Shown: positions 10,290 through 20,696, numbered from the stretch's first letter. The stretch: 64,000 nt of DNA from Anodontia alba (GCA_964016985.1 OZ024828.1:90430399-90494398); one strand, 5' to 3'. Notes: generated by a model from the sequence alone, not told the origin. Made by a program: numbers and translations.

Positions 10290-10860
10290 ACATTGATGCT
10301 CAGCGTATAAAAGGATTTGAAATCCTTTTTTACCATATATGGGCATGGCGGCCATTCTGGTCATGTGACCGAGATCAAAAGAACAAACTTTGATTTCCCA
10401 ACCCCACTGATGCTCTACTAAAAGCTGAGGGACCTAGGACCAAGGTCAGTAAATGACCCTGACCTTTGGTATTTATAAAAGTTCCTTAGCTGAGGGTGAA
10501 GGACCTAGGACCAAGTTCAGTAAATGACCTTGATCTTTGGTATTTATAAAAGTTCCTTAGCTGATTGCATAAATCAACTTTGATGTCATAAGCTACAATA
10601 ACTTCAGAAAAATCCATGGTTTTGGCTTTTTTTTATACAAATGCCTAAGTGACCCAATTTGAACTTGACTTAAAATACGTAAAAAACAATCAAGGGTCTT
10701 TCTTTAGATGGTTTTAAAGGCGTTTTACCGCATGCATGGGTATGGCAGCCATCTTGGTGCTGTGACCCTAATCCCACGCACAATTTTTCGTTCCATCATC
10801 CAGTTTAAGTAGAGACATTAACATTACTGAATCTGAGACATTCAGGATAAACGACAGTAA
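10290..10860 (+). repeat. Family O decayed array, first block
   Basis: A motif of the form CATGGCGGCCATYYTGGTCA followed by TGTGACC occurs near 10,345 and 10,740, about 400 bp apart. Between them a 65-71 bp segment (GACCTAGGACCAAGGTCAGT, AAATGACC, TTTGGTATTTATAAAAGTTC) is duplicated at 10423-10562. No long open frame is seen. Confidence 0.6.
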
Positions 10861-10882
10861 ATTGGCCTCAGCATACCTCTCT

Positions 10883-11088
10883 GCCATATTTACCCTAAGT
10901 ATTCGGTGAGACAGGCCTTAGCAAACAGTGCAGATCCTGATCAGATGCTGCAGATAGTAGCATAAAATCACGGTCAACACTATTGCCACTCATCCAGCAG
11001 TTTTAGATACATGCTCATGTAATAAAATGAATTTATGCATATTTTAGAACAAGTTTGGTGAGATACCCAAACATTAGAGTAAATATGC
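10883..11088 (-). mobile_element. Family E element, hairpin damaged
   Basis: The left end is GCCATATTTACCCTAAGTAT and the right is CAAACATTAGAGTAAATATG, diverged inverted repeats. The cassette GCAAACAGTGCAGATCCTGA is followed by a broken tip. Confidence 0.55.
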
Positions 11089-11109
11089 CTATGATTTGTT
11101 TAAACTTCA

Positions 11110-11205
11110 GAGCTCTCTGGGGAAAAATCAGCAGATGAGAAAATGGTGATATTTTTTTCATAAATTTCCCAAGAAAACCGGATCTGACAGGTCATGCAAA
11201 TAACA
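11110..11205 (+). mobile_element. Family G fragment (left half)
   Basis: CTCTGGGGAAAAATCAGCAG, TTTCCCAAGAAAACCGG and ATCTGACAGGTCATGCAAAT match the left half of G. Confidence 0.4.
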
Positions 11206-11313
11206 CTTTTATAGACTATGTAAAGATATAAATTCACTTACCTAAAACAATGTAGAAAGGACAGGTAACAGCACATGAAAAGAGAAAAAAAAGAAACATT
11301 AGTTATAACTATC

Positions 11314-11315
<2 letters not shown>

Positions 11316-11363
<48 letters not shown>

Positions 11364-11405
11364 AACAACTGTAAAAAGTGTCTGCATATATACGGCTGTT
11401 TTGAG
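11316..11405. repeat. (GT)n microsatellite with dispersed flank
   Basis: The GT run is 11316-11360. The right flank TTACAACAACTGTAAAAAGT, GTCTGCATATATACGGCTG is the inverted counterpart of the flank at 5.9 kb. Confidence 0.8.
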
Positions 11406-11407
11406 GT

Positions 11408-11628
11408 TTAACCCATTTAAGCCTTGCGTCCCATAAAAGAGACTTTGGCAAACAATGTAGACCCAAACCAGACGCCGCAGAACGCGGCGTCTGATTAGGG
11501 TATACACTGTTTGCATAAAGTTCAGAAACTTCTACAAAACATTATTATAATAAAAACTAACCAGACAACCCTTATACAGGAAATGGACCGGTCCAAAGAG
11601 TGAAGGTAGAAGAGTCATCTCGGTTTAA
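11408..11628 (-). mobile_element. Family R element
   Basis: It begins TTAACCCATTTAAGCCTTGC. The hairpin spans 11447-11514 with tip GACGCCGCAGAACGCGGCGTC. It ends in GTAGAAGAGTCATCTCGG, shared inverted with 3.95 kb. Confidence 0.6.
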
Positions 11629-11798
11629 ATCGGCTAATTTCTCGGTCAGTAATATTTCAATGATGATGCACCATCTCAAAGAGACTCTAGACAGAAAGAA
11701 AAGAAGAATGGGGGAGATGAGAAACAGAGGCCCATGAGCCACTACGCTCATCAGAGCTCACGTGTTGATGACGACGACAACAACGAAGACGGACAATT

Positions 11799-12101
11799 CA
11801 TTACGAAAACACGCCTATTCAAATATATAGAAAATTTCACCTAAAAAAACTGAATTTTTTCAGATAAAAAAAACTCTGATATTTTCCACATTTCTGCTCA
11901 AAACATAGATTGTGGGTACTCGTTAGAACCGCCTCGGCGAGTCGTTAGAACCGCCTCGGCGAGGCGGTTCTAACGAGTACCTACATTCTATGTTTTTGAG
12001 CAGAAATAAGAAAAATAATGTATACCCCTGTAAACCCCAGTTTTACTATGTAAAAGTGGGGTTTAAGGGGGTCAAAATTATATAGGTATGTTTTCGTGAT
12101 G
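11799..12101 (+). mobile_element. Family A with duplicated stem segment
   Basis: The termini are complete. The left stem carries an extra GTTAGAACCGCCTCGGCGAG before the full hairpin, as if polymerase slipped at the foldback. It lies within the family O array. Confidence 0.8.
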
Positions 12102-13165
12102 TGTGAGCTAAATATCCACTGGTTTGCCTTTTTGTCATACAGAAGACTAAGAGACCTAAATTAACCTTGTTGTAAAATAGGCCGAAGTCAATGATGGGTC
12201 ATCATTTCAATATACTAGGTGGAGCTAGAGTCCCCAGTGCTGGATACCAAGTTTCAAGAGGAAGAATTTCAAATCCTTTTTACTTTTTATTTGTATGACG
12301 GCCATCTAGGTCATGTGACCTAGAACCCATGAACAAACTTTGACTTTGCAACCCCACTGAGGTTCTTTTTGCAATTTGGTTTTAAACAGCCCAGCGGTTT
12401 AGAGAAGGTTTTAAAACTAATTAAACTAATGGACCCAGGACCAAAGTCAGTAAATGACCTTGACGTTGGTAATTATAAAATTATAAATTATAAAAGCTAC
12501 AATAGCTTCTGAAAAAATCCATTGTTTTGCCTTTTTTCTTTTACAAATGCCTAAGTGATCCAATCAGACGCTGAATTAAAATAGGTCAAGGTCAACCAAG
12601 GGTCACAAACTTGGTAGGCCTGAGTTCCCAATGCTGCATACCAAGTTTCAAGGCCTTTCAGTCCTGTGAAGAAGATTTTAAAGGGTTTAACCATATATAG
12701 GCATGGCGGTCATCTTGGTAATGTGACCAGATTCCATGCACAAATTTTCATTCCCACATCCAATAGAGGCTCCACAGGTAATTTGGTTTCGATCAGCCCA
12801 ACAGTTTTAGAGAAGAAGTTAAAAAAGACTGAATCTGAGGCATCAATGAGAAAGGTCAGTAAATGTCCTTGACTTTTGGTATTTATTAAAGTTCAATTAG
12901 CTTATTGCATATATCAACTATGATATCGCTGGCTACAATAAAATCAGAAAAAAATCGACTATTTCACCTTTTTCCCATACAAAAGCCTAAATGAACGACT
13001 TTGACCTTGTCGTAAAAATATCAAGGACAACCAAGGGTCATTATTTGATCAAAACTGATAAAGCCAGGGCCATCAATGCTGCACACCAAGTTTAATGGTC
13101 ATCGTCCATTCCTAAGAAGTTCCTAAGAAGATGACGACGGACCACTGTATCCTAGCTCCCCCGGA
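12102..13165 (+). repeat. Family O decayed array, second block
   Basis: ATGACGGCCATCTAGGTCAT and GCATGGCGGTCATCTTGGTA recur near 12,295 and 12,700, again about 400 bp apart. Each is followed by CTTTGACTTTGCAACCCCAC-like and AAGTCAGTAAATGACCTTGA-like segments. The array ends with CTCCCCCGGAGCCTTTGGCT. Insertions at 10.9-12.1 kb separate it from the first block. Confidence 0.6.
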
Positions 13166-13494
13166 GCCTTTGGCTCTGGTTAGCTAAAAACGCTGAATTT
13201 ATAACAACAAACTAAGGCCCAAACTACATGTAAATTGTTATTGAGGGCCGAAACTCACAACGTACAGTAATGTTTTCTAGCCTGACCTGACCCAAACCGG
13301 GATCAATAACCTATTACAACGGACAAGACCAGACCACACTAAAATATTTTTTCTACTTAAATAACTGAGCATAACTGGTGTAAATGGCATCTCTCGTTGT
13401 GAAAGTTCAGATTTAAATTTACTATATTTGGCTGCGTAGGCATTAAAAATCTGTTGGCCTGGCTGGCGTCACAGGTCAGTGAACTCGTCTGGAT
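13166..13494. other. Unassigned stretch
   Basis: Apart from a GCCTGACCTGACCC run nothing is recognised. Confidence 0.3.
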
Positions 13495-13552
13495 AGACCT
13501 GACCAGGCCATGCCATGCCATGCCAGGCCAAACCAGACCAGGCTACACTTAG
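13495..13552. repeat. Degenerate short tandem repeat
   Basis: Repeats of ACCAGGCC and ATGCC (GACCTGACCAGGCCATGCC and onward) form a small imperfect array. Confidence 0.6.
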
Positions 13553-13856
13553 AAAATGCCTTTCTTGACTACTGAAATGTATCTTCCATTAACGAAGTCT
13601 GTGTTATTTATCATCGCCAATCATCACCATGAGGGCGTAATTGCAAACACAATTTACCGCGGAATTAGATGAATTAAATTTTATCAGGTAACAATTAAAG
13701 CGCAAAACATGAAAGAAGATGCTGATAGCGCCGCCAAATTCTAAACAGGTGTGGAATAAAAAAGAATCTCGTTTCATTTCTTTTACCTATATGCTCATTA
13801 AATGTGAAACATTAAAACGTATCTTCCTATTCAGGCAGTGTCTCACACTTTCTGTT

Positions 13857-14098
13857 CTTAACCTTTACCACTCTCTGCTCGAGACTCGATGGACTAATTC
13901 AGCAGACGACAAATTGGTGATATTTTCTTTTTTTTCCCAGTAAACAGAATTTGACATTTCCTGTAAACTGTCTCCATTGTCTCCATTTGAGACAATTTTC
14001 ATGAAAAGTCAAAACCTGTTTTCAAGGAAAAATAAGAAAGAAAAAAATATTTCAAAATGTCATCTCCTGAAAATTTTACCCAGAGTGCTAAGCATTAA
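13857..14098 (+). mobile_element. Family G element
   Basis: Bounded by TTAACCTTTACCACTCTCTG and TACCCAGAGTGCTAAGCATTAA. Subterminal CAGCAGACGACAAATTGG and TGTCATCTCCTGAAAATT, with centre TGTCTCCATTTGAGACAATT. Confidence 0.6.
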
Positions 14099-14288
14099 TG
14101 GTAGTGAATACACTTGGTAGAATTTCCGCCATTTTTAATATAAGGGAGATAACTTATGAGACTTCCTGCTTGCTTTACAAACACAAATCCCCTTCTATAA
14201 AGAGGTCCATTCTAAAAGGAAAGAATTTCCAGAAACAAGACAAAACCAATTTTAACAGAGTTGCCTCTCCTGAAAAGGAATCCATTCC
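14099..14288 (-). mobile_element. Family H element, degraded
   Basis: AATTTCCGCCATTTTTAATA, AAGGGAGATAACTTATGAG, TCTAAAAGGAAAGAATTTCC and GTTGCCTCTCCTGAAAAGG follow family H. The hairpin is broken. A 106-codon open frame here is repeat sequence. Confidence 0.5.
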
Positions 14289-14503
14289 CTTTAGCATTTA
14301 CCACTCTATGGACAAATTAAGCAGACGACAAGTTGATAATATTTTTCTTAATATGTTTCAAAGAAAACAGGCGTTGGCATTTCATACGAATAGTCTTCTA
14401 AAGAGACAATTTGCATGAAAGGTCAAAGCCTATTTTCTGGGGAACATAAAGGAAAATATTTCAAGATGTCGTCTGCTGATTTTATCTATCGTGCTGAGCG
14501 TTA
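14289..14503 (+). mobile_element. Family G element
   Basis: From TTTAGCATTTACCACTCTAT to CGTGCTGAGCGTTAA, with GCAGACGACAAGTTGATAAT and GATGTCGTCTGCTGATTTTA near the ends. Confidence 0.55.
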
Positions 14504-14659
14504 ATTTTACTGAATCATTTGGCCATGGAAAAGCATTACTAAGCTTCAGGATTGCGCAGAAGGAAATTAAATACACCCTCTTCGTTTATTCCAGAACAGC
14601 ATAGTTTGTCATTAGTAGTAATTGCAATGGCATCTTTAGATTCTGGAAATAAAAGCACT

Positions 14660-14869
14660 GAGAATGCTGATGGGGCGATTGCCTGTTCTACAGACCTCTA
14701 GATCTGATTGGGATTTATACTGAAATCCTTTTCAGTACCCGATAACCTGTTTTCGTCATTTTCGATGTTAAGTAGGACCGTGGCTCAGGTTACACATTTT
14801 ACCAACGCTGTAGACGGTGCGTTTTACTGGAGTATTTATATTCATCTGCCGATATTGTAGGTACTCAGT
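14660..14869 (+). mobile_element. Family P copy 1, left part
   Basis: It matches 52130-52340: CCTCTAGATCTGATTGGGAT, TTTTCGTCATTTTCGATG and GCGTTTTACTGGAGTATTTA. Interrupted after TACTCAGT by the 841-bp insert, it resumes at 15711. The class of P is unknown. Confidence 0.55.
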
Positions 14870-15239
14870 CCACCAGGAATTTTTCGGACGGCACACTGGC
14901 CTCGAAGTGGATTGGTGGCGGCAACGACATCTAAGATGCGGACAAGATGCCGACGGGGAAAAACACCGACAAATCAGCCATGGACTCGCTGGCGTCCAGC
15001 GAGTCGGTGTAGGAGGCTCGATTTACTAACGATTAACTGACTAATCGTTAGCCTAGCGACTAGGCCAATATATAAGCATGTTTGTCACTCTTTGTTAACG
15101 TATTGTTTCATTTATATTCTACTTTTTGATTCAATGTTTAGCTAGTCTATGGTTGAACTTTTTTTCTGTGGTTGTCTCTGAAATATATTAGAAATCCAGA
15201 CCATATTATCTATAGATTAGCCACAGAGCTCAATAAGCC

Positions 15240-15334
<95 letters not shown>

Positions 15335-15710
15335 CTGGTGTACGACGAGGAGGAGGAGGTGCCCTATACCGGACGAAAAGGTTGGTGGTTTTTTTTTGTT
15401 TTGTTTTTTTCTTTTCCTTTTACTACTCTCCCGGTCTGGTGGCACGATTGAGCAAGTGTGAGATTACATTGTGCATTGGTAATACACACGTTATAAAGCT
15501 CTTTTCTTGAGATCGAACAATCTAAATTTTGAGACCTTGACCTTTATGCAAGGTTCGATCAGGCAAGGTAGTGCGCGCATGAATTATGTGTGGACACCGT
15601 CTCAAGCCAAGGTCAAGAGAAAACTAATCCAGATTTATCTGGGGCTGCGCTGCCTCCACGTGCCTTAGGGGCCTGACAGCGTTAAAATTTGATGATTGAT
15701 TGGTTGACTT
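14870..15710 (+). mobile_element. 841-bp retroposon-like insertion in family P
   Basis: It is flanked by TACTCAGT on both sides (14862-14869 and 15711-15718), and is absent from P copy 2 at about 52,330. There are no inverted termini. The 3' end runs TTGATGATTGATTGGTTGAC, resembling the (TTGA)n-type tails of some retroposons. It holds the (AT)n tract. No coding domain was recognised, so SINE or LINE origin is unresolved. Confidence 0.5.
15243..15328. repeat. (AT)n microsatellite
   Basis: About 86 bp of uninterrupted AT dinucleotides. Apparent Ile-Tyr open frames on both strands are artefacts. Confidence 0.97.
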
Positions 15711-15913
15711 TACTCAGTATGATTAAAATATTATTTTTCAAAATTTTGAAGTTTTCTTTCGTTTAGTTTATTTATTCGGTATTTATAAGCACCAGAGTGA
15801 ATATGTTTGAATACAGAATTTAGCGTTATCAGCATTAGCAGGTAACTGTTTGTTAGGTAGTTATTAGGCTAGTAATAACAAGAAAATTGAATGTGTGAAT
15901 GTGGTACGTTTAA
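15711..15913 (+). mobile_element. Family P copy 1, middle part
   Basis: GATTAAAATATTATTTTTCA, TATTTATAAGCACCAGAGTG and TTAGGTAGTTATTAGGCTAG match 52.34-52.55 kb and 54.43-54.90 kb. It is interrupted at GTACGTTTAA by a family A element. Confidence 0.6.
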
Positions 15914-16192
15914 CATCACGAAAACACGCCTATATAATTTTGACCCCCTGAAACCCCACTTTTGTATAGTTAAACTGGGGTTTACAGGGGTATACATTAT
16001 TTTTCTTACTTCTGCTCAAAACATAGATTGTGGGTTCTCGTTAGAACCGCCTCGACGAGGCGGTTCTAACGAGTACCCACAATCTATGTTTTGAGCAGAA
16101 ATATGAAAAATATCAGAATTTTTTATCTGGAAATTTTCCCGTTTTTGGTTGTAAAATTTTCAATATATTTGAATAGGCGTGTTTTCGTAATG
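15914..16192 (-). mobile_element. Family A inserted in family P
   Basis: Complete copy with centre GCCTCGACGAGGC. Filled site: CGTTTAA, element, TCTGGTGG. The two empty sites (about 52,545 and 54,920) read GTTAAATCTGGTAG, so no base is duplicated. Confidence 0.9.
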
Positions 16193-16240
16193 TCTGGTGG
16201 CGGTTTGGCAACCACCGCCAAAAAAGGTTTGATTTCAAAG
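16193..16240 (+). mobile_element. Family P copy 1, right part
   Basis: TCTGGTGGCGGTTTGGCAAC continues the P alignment after the A element. Confidence 0.5.
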
Positions 16241-16477
16241 AGCGTATGAAATAATGGACAGAAATAACTGCTGCGCTTTCGACATCTTTTGCTTGGCGTT
16301 TTATTCTAAATACAAGAAAATTATTTGTGAGTGACAATTTCTAATCAGAAACTATTTGTCGTTTCTGTTCCCTCAAATATTTACCCTAAACTTAATTTTA
16401 TGGCTAAACATTGGTCCGACCTTTGCAATTTCTGTTGTAAGTTTATTTTATTTTATTTTTTCGTAATAAAGGTACAC

Positions 16478-16735
16478 ACTTTGGAACCCTTGTTACAACG
16501 ACAGCATTGGTTCCCAAAGATGTTGCCTTTGTTGTAAAGAATCATTAATGAGCAGAATGATATATGTAAGAAATGCCTTGTTTTATTCTTATTTCCTCAC
16601 AGAGCGTATGTTTTGGATACATGTAATTGTTATCGAAAATGTATGTTTCTTGATGTATTAAATATAATGTTCTTGCATAGTTTCTGATCAATTGTGATTT
16701 CATGAGCGAGGGTATCATGAAAGTCAAATTATCAT
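16478..16735 (+). mobile_element. Family U pogo-like fragment
   Basis: ACTTTGGAACCCTTGTTACA, GTTTTATTCTTATTTCCTCA and TATGTTTCTTGATGTATTAA match 23.2-23.5 kb. The CAGT end is not preserved. Confidence 0.5.
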
Positions 16736-16739
16736 TATA

Positions 16740-16767
16740 CGTTTTCGTGGAGAAATACTACTACTAC

Positions 16768-16812
<45 letters not shown>

Positions 16813-16864
16813 CATTACCTTTTAGTTGAGAAAAAGCAAAAAAAAAAGTCTTATCTGGAGCTAT
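16740..16864 (+). mobile_element. Family B right half with expanded (AAT)n
   Basis: Starts ACGTTTTCGTGGAGAAATA, then (CTA)n/(AAT)n to about 16809, then TTAGTTGAGAAAAAGC and CTTATCTGGAGCTATG, the B right end. The microsatellite has grown within the element. Confidence 0.6.
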
Positions 16865-17050
16865 GATTTATTTTACATACAGTTACAAAGCATATGTTAA
16901 AGTAACTTAATTTGTCATTCAGACGTTCAGTTCTAAAATTATACTGATCTGACATGCAATAGTGCCATTACCGGCCCATCAAATTAATGCATTTAGATTT
17001 TAATCAGTGAAAACAAAGACGCACAGACTTTTGCGTTGTTCAAAATTTAA

Positions 17051-17134
17051 ACTTGGGGTAAATGTAAACTTCACTTCTTTCATTTTCTTATAACTTGGGG
17101 TAAATGTCAACTTCACTTCTTTCGTTTTCTTTAT
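17051..17134. repeat. 42-bp tandem duplication
   Basis: Two copies of ACTTGGGGTAAATGTMAACT, TCACTTCTTTCRTTTTCTT. Confidence 0.85.
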
Positions 17135-17210
17135 ATATTCAAACTCCCAATTCCTGGAATAAATATTGAACAACACAGATGACAACTACTACTAATTTAA
17201 GCATAAAACA

Positions 17211-17397
17211 TAGCTCCAGCTAAGAGGGGGTATACACATAATATTTTTTCTTATTTCTCCATGAAAACATATATTGTGGGTACTCATTAGAAGCGCCTCT
17301 GTGAGGCGCTTCTAATGAGCACCACAACATATGTTTTCATGGAGAAATAAGGAAAATATCGTTACTTTTCAGCTGGAAAAAGGGCCTTAAATGGAGA
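17211..17397 (+). mobile_element. Family B element with compensated stem change
   Basis: Left arm TCTCCATGAAAACATATATT and right arm ATATGTTTTCATGGAGAAA. Both arms carry the paired change relative to the CCACG/CGTGG consensus. Tip: AGAAGCGCCTCTGTGAGGCG. Confidence 0.8.
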
Positions 17398-17481
17398 TGT
17401 GATAAAAGCAGATGCCACCAAAACAAATGATTCTCAAAATTTGACAAAATATTTATTCATATGGGCCTTTATGATATGAGG

Positions 17482-18260
17482 TACCGTATTTACCCTAAGT
17501 ATGCAGACACCTTAACTCCTTACCATACTTGTCCTAAAATATAAGATACCAAGGAAAGGCCACAATCACAACGCAGAGCCTTCCTGGGACACCAAAGAAG
17601 GAGAGATGAGAAACGAACAATAACAAAACGATCAATTAGAGCTTGTGCAATCTTTTAGAAGTAGACTTACTATTTTGTCCTTCTTTAGCCCAGAGCGTAA
17701 GAGCTTTATAGAGAAACACTATTACTCAAACCCGAATATACTGAAATTTAAAGAACTGATGAATTGCACCGACGAATGGCGCTTTAAAGATCTATGTGTG
17801 TTTGCAGAAATACTGATTAAAGTGTTCAGTGACGCAGAGATACATTATTTTTATTATTCTGATTTTCCAAGACACATATTACTGTCTCTGATTTGTCAAT
17901 TCTCTGTAATTTCTTCCTCTGTAAACTCTCTGCAGGAGAGTTATGTATATATGTAAATAGTTGTCTTTGTGTACGTTTTCCTGTTTGTTTCTCATTCATA
18001 TGTCATATAATGTGTGATCTGAGTTTTATGATAAAGTTCTGTTCCGTTCAAAGGAGAACTGCAACAGTGGAACCGCCTTGGAACAATCAGTAGAAAAACA
18101 ACTAGGGGACCTAAACTTTGAATAAGTCCAATTTACCACACATATCTCTAAAATAGCTGTATGAGTGGCAAACAGTGTAGACCCTGATCAGACGCCGTGT
18201 CCTACGGCGTCTGATCTGAGTCTACGCTGTTTGCTCAGAATACTTAGGGTAAATACGGTA
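17482..18260 (+). mobile_element. Family E element split by a LINE-containing insert
   Basis: The ends TACCGTATTTACCCTAAGTA and TACTTAGGGTAAATACGGTA are perfect inverted repeats. The hairpin spans 18171-18234 (GACGCCGTGTCCTACGGCGTC tip). The element is interrupted between two CCTAAA copies (17533-17538 and 18110-18115) by 571 bp. Confidence 0.75.
17645..18047 (+). pseudogene. LINE (non-LTR retrotransposon) 3' fragment
   Basis: The open frame at 17645-17956 contains, from about residue 16, PERKSFIEKHYYSNP, then a KFKELM stretch and LCVF. This pattern resembles the extreme C-terminus of metazoan non-LTR reverse transcriptase proteins (K/RYY..P..KF..LM...LC.F). A 3' untranslated-like segment follows, ending GATAAAGTTCTGTTCCGTTC, like TTCTG-rich LINE tails. 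No catalytic reverse transcriptase motif is present, so it is heavily 5'-truncated and inactive. The clade is not determined; the call rests on pattern memory. Confidence 0.5.
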
Positions 18261-18269
18261 AGGATTTTT

Positions 18270-18420
18270 AGCCGATTATTTCCATAGTATACAAAAGTTC
18301 CTGAGGTTGTTGTTCACGTGATTATCATTGACCAATGAAATCAAACCGCCGGTTTGTACGAAATCAAGGTACGCTGGTCTTGTCACTGTGATGCCAGAGT
18401 GCCGTGTGAAGAGAGTTATC
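18270..18420 (-). repeat. Family V repeat, inverted partner of 27.9 kb
   Basis: CACGTGATTATCATTGACCA, ATGAAATCAAACCGCC and TTTGTACGAAATCAAGG are reverse-complement matches to 27898-28062. Confidence 0.65.
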
Positions 18421-18703
18421 TGTAAAATCTGGCCTGCGATATTGGCAAACAGTGCATGCAGGAAATTAAGGATTCAATAAAACAGTTTTAAGTCCCCTTT
18501 CAAGTCCATTTTCCCAGCCTATGTTCAAAGACAATCGACCAACTAGTGCTGTCAGTACTTTAATTTCTCATGTTATGGCCCATATACACTTGGAAACAAT
18601 GCACACGCTTACGACTTGTGTAAGGTTATCATGGCTTTACAGCTGCCGATGCAATGATTACAGCGAGTGGTAGCAATTTATGCTACCTCGTTGCTCAGCT
18701 TCG

Positions 18704-18983
18704 CATTACGAAAACATGCCTATTCAAACATACTGAAAACTTCACCACCAACACCTGAAATTGTTGGTAAAAAAAATCTGATATTTTTTATATTTCTGAT
18801 CAAAACATAGATTGTGGATACTCGTTAGAACCGCCTCAGCGAGGCGGTTCTAACGAGTACCCACAACCTATGTGTTTTTTTAGCAGAAATAAGAAAAATA
18901 ATGTTTATCCCTGTAAACCCCAGTTTTACTATATAAAAATGGGGTTTAAGGGGTCAAAATTATACAGGTATGTTTTCGTGATG
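18704..18983 (+). mobile_element. Family A element, complete
   Basis: The termini CATTACGAAAACATGCC and GGTATGTTTTCGTGATG are intact, as is the central hairpin GCCTCAGCGAGGC. The left arm has an extra T/A slip. Confidence 0.85.
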
Positions 18984-19029
18984 GAAACACAATATACCAG
19001 ATCTCTATGAAATATGCTTATGTGATATG

Positions 19030-19240
19030 GCTTTAATACTTAGCATGCTGGGAAACAAATCAACAGATAAGACTTAGAAATATATTTTCTTCCCAGGCTT
19101 TGACATTTTGTGCAAACTGTCTCCTAAGAGACAATTTGCATAAAATGCCAACGCCCAATAACTGAAAAAAAAAAAAAAAAAAAAAAATCCGTTAATTTGT
19201 CGTACGCTGACTTTGCTCAGGGAATGGTATTAAAAGCTTA
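19030..19240 (+). mobile_element. Family G element
   Basis: ACTTAGCATGCTGGGAAACA to TGTCGTACGCTGACTTTGC. The centre is TCTCCTAAGAGACAATTTGC. It holds a poly(A) run at 19165-19187. Confidence 0.55.
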
Positions 19241-19247
19241 ACAGTAG

Positions 19248-19427
19248 TTAACTCTTAAAGTGCTGATCACAAGTGCAGCAGACGACGTTTTATTTATTTA
19301 TTTATTTATCTATTTCTTATTTTTGCATTTTTAGAAAAAAAAAAAATAAGGCTTCACATTTCATGCGAATAATTAAAACAAAACAGAATGTCGTCTGCTA
19401 CAATTTTGCTAAGAGCTTGAAGGGTTT
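19248..19427 (+). mobile_element. Family G element (TTAACTCTT variant)
   Basis: Ends TTAACTCTTAAAGTGCTGAT and AGAGCTTGAAGGGTTTA. Subterminal GCAGCAGACGACG and TGTCGTCTGCTAC. The central hairpin is shortened. Confidence 0.55.
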
Positions 19428-19489
19428 ATCTGCAATTACAATCTGATTAAACAAAATCAATAGATGATTTCAGTAACAAGCGCATTGTA

Positions 19490-19700
19490 GGGAAATGCCT
19501 TTATGTCATATGCGAACAGCGAAGGCCTCAATCATCCTGCGCATTTGCGCAATCTGATCAGGTCGTCTTTTCTTCGATATGTTCTACTGAATAGTTTCCA
19601 ATTACATGCGTATTCTAATAGCGGCCAAAGGGCGGCCCGGACCAAGCAGAACCATCCCTTCGTTGCCCGCACGTACGAGAAAGGGCCCTTCTCCAATGCT
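19490..19700. mobile_element. Family T element
   Basis: CATATGCGAACAGCGAAGGC, CTGCGCATTTGCGCAATCTG and CCTTCGTTGCCCGCACGTAC. The second hairpin is degraded. Confidence 0.5.
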
Positions 19701-19904
19701 CAGCATTAATTATATTTAAATCTTAAGGTAATAAAAGATATCATCTGAAAAAGAATGCATCGATTTCATTGTGTATTTTATAATGCTGACTCACTAATGT
19801 GTAGGAAAAATAGGGCAAATTCCAGCATGGATCGTCTGCGCATCCACCCTGTCTGAAAGCGCTTTTAATCCATATCAAATTTTACTTATCTGTTTAATTA
19901 ACGC

Positions 19905-20122
19905 CAGTACTTGGCAATTACCGTTCTATGGCAAATTCAGCAGACGACAAACGATGATATCGTTCTTACTTTTCCTAGAAAACAGGATTCGACACTTCAG
20001 GCAAATTGTCTCCTTAGAAGGTAATTTGCAAGAAGTGTCAAATCCTATTTTCTAGGAAAAGTAAGAAAAATATTTCAAAAGTCGTCTGCAGAATTTTTTT
20101 TTACCTAGCATGCAAAAAGTTA
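19905..20122 (+). mobile_element. Family G element
   Basis: ATTCAGCAGACGACAAACGA, TAGAAAACAGGATTCGACAC and its complement TGTCAAATCCTATTTTCTAG. Ends near TAGCATGCAAAAAGTTAA. Confidence 0.6.
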
Positions 20123-20195
20123 ATTCTGTGGCATTACATTTTGTTCCTAATAGACGACGTTTATTAGTGTTGGCAGCGTCATTGGAAAACACCCA

Positions 20196-20660
20196 GTATA
20201 GCATATTCGAACAGCAAAGGTTCCGGCGAGGCTGCGCATTGGCACAGTCTCGCCAGATCCTATGCGGTTCGCTCACGTAAGCCAAAGAAAAACTTCATCC
20301 AAAGAACCAGACATGTGGCCTTTAAGGAACTGGGCTTGCGCACGGCAAGATCGATTCGAGGGGAAGTCCGACCGCACGATAAGAATCCGCGTCAATGGAA
20401 AATGAGCCTTCCAGGCATATGCGAACAGCGAAAGTCCGGATCTGCCTGCACATTTGCGCAAGAAGCTGTTCTGGACATTCGCTTTCCGATTATAGTACTG
20501 AAGATTATACTGGCAGTTATCAAGTGACATGATAAGAGTGTTGCTCTTGGCTTTCGCTGTTCGTGTATGCCCCACCCCCTCGAAGACCCTTTTCGCATGA
20601 AACGGATCAATTGTTTCCAGCAATCTTTGGCAGACATCTGATTCTGCACGTGGTTCTACA
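20196..20660. mobile_element. Family T elements, two degraded hairpins
   Basis: CGAACAGCAAAGGTTCCGGC, GAGGCTGCGCATTGGCACAG, and near 20,410 CATATGCGAACAGCGAAAGT with TGCACATTTGCGCAAG. Boundaries are unclear. A 137-codon minus-strand open frame here is repeat sequence. Confidence 0.4.
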
Positions 20661-20696
20661 AACATTTTCTGTTCACAAAAGTACACGGTTGTGATT

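Noticed and set aside
15172..15510. Open frames with long Ile-Tyr runs on both strands
   Set aside because: Translation of the (AT)n microsatellite.
20273..20686. 137-codon minus-strand open frame
   Set aside because: Made of family T hairpin sequence, which yields similar chance peptides at many loci.
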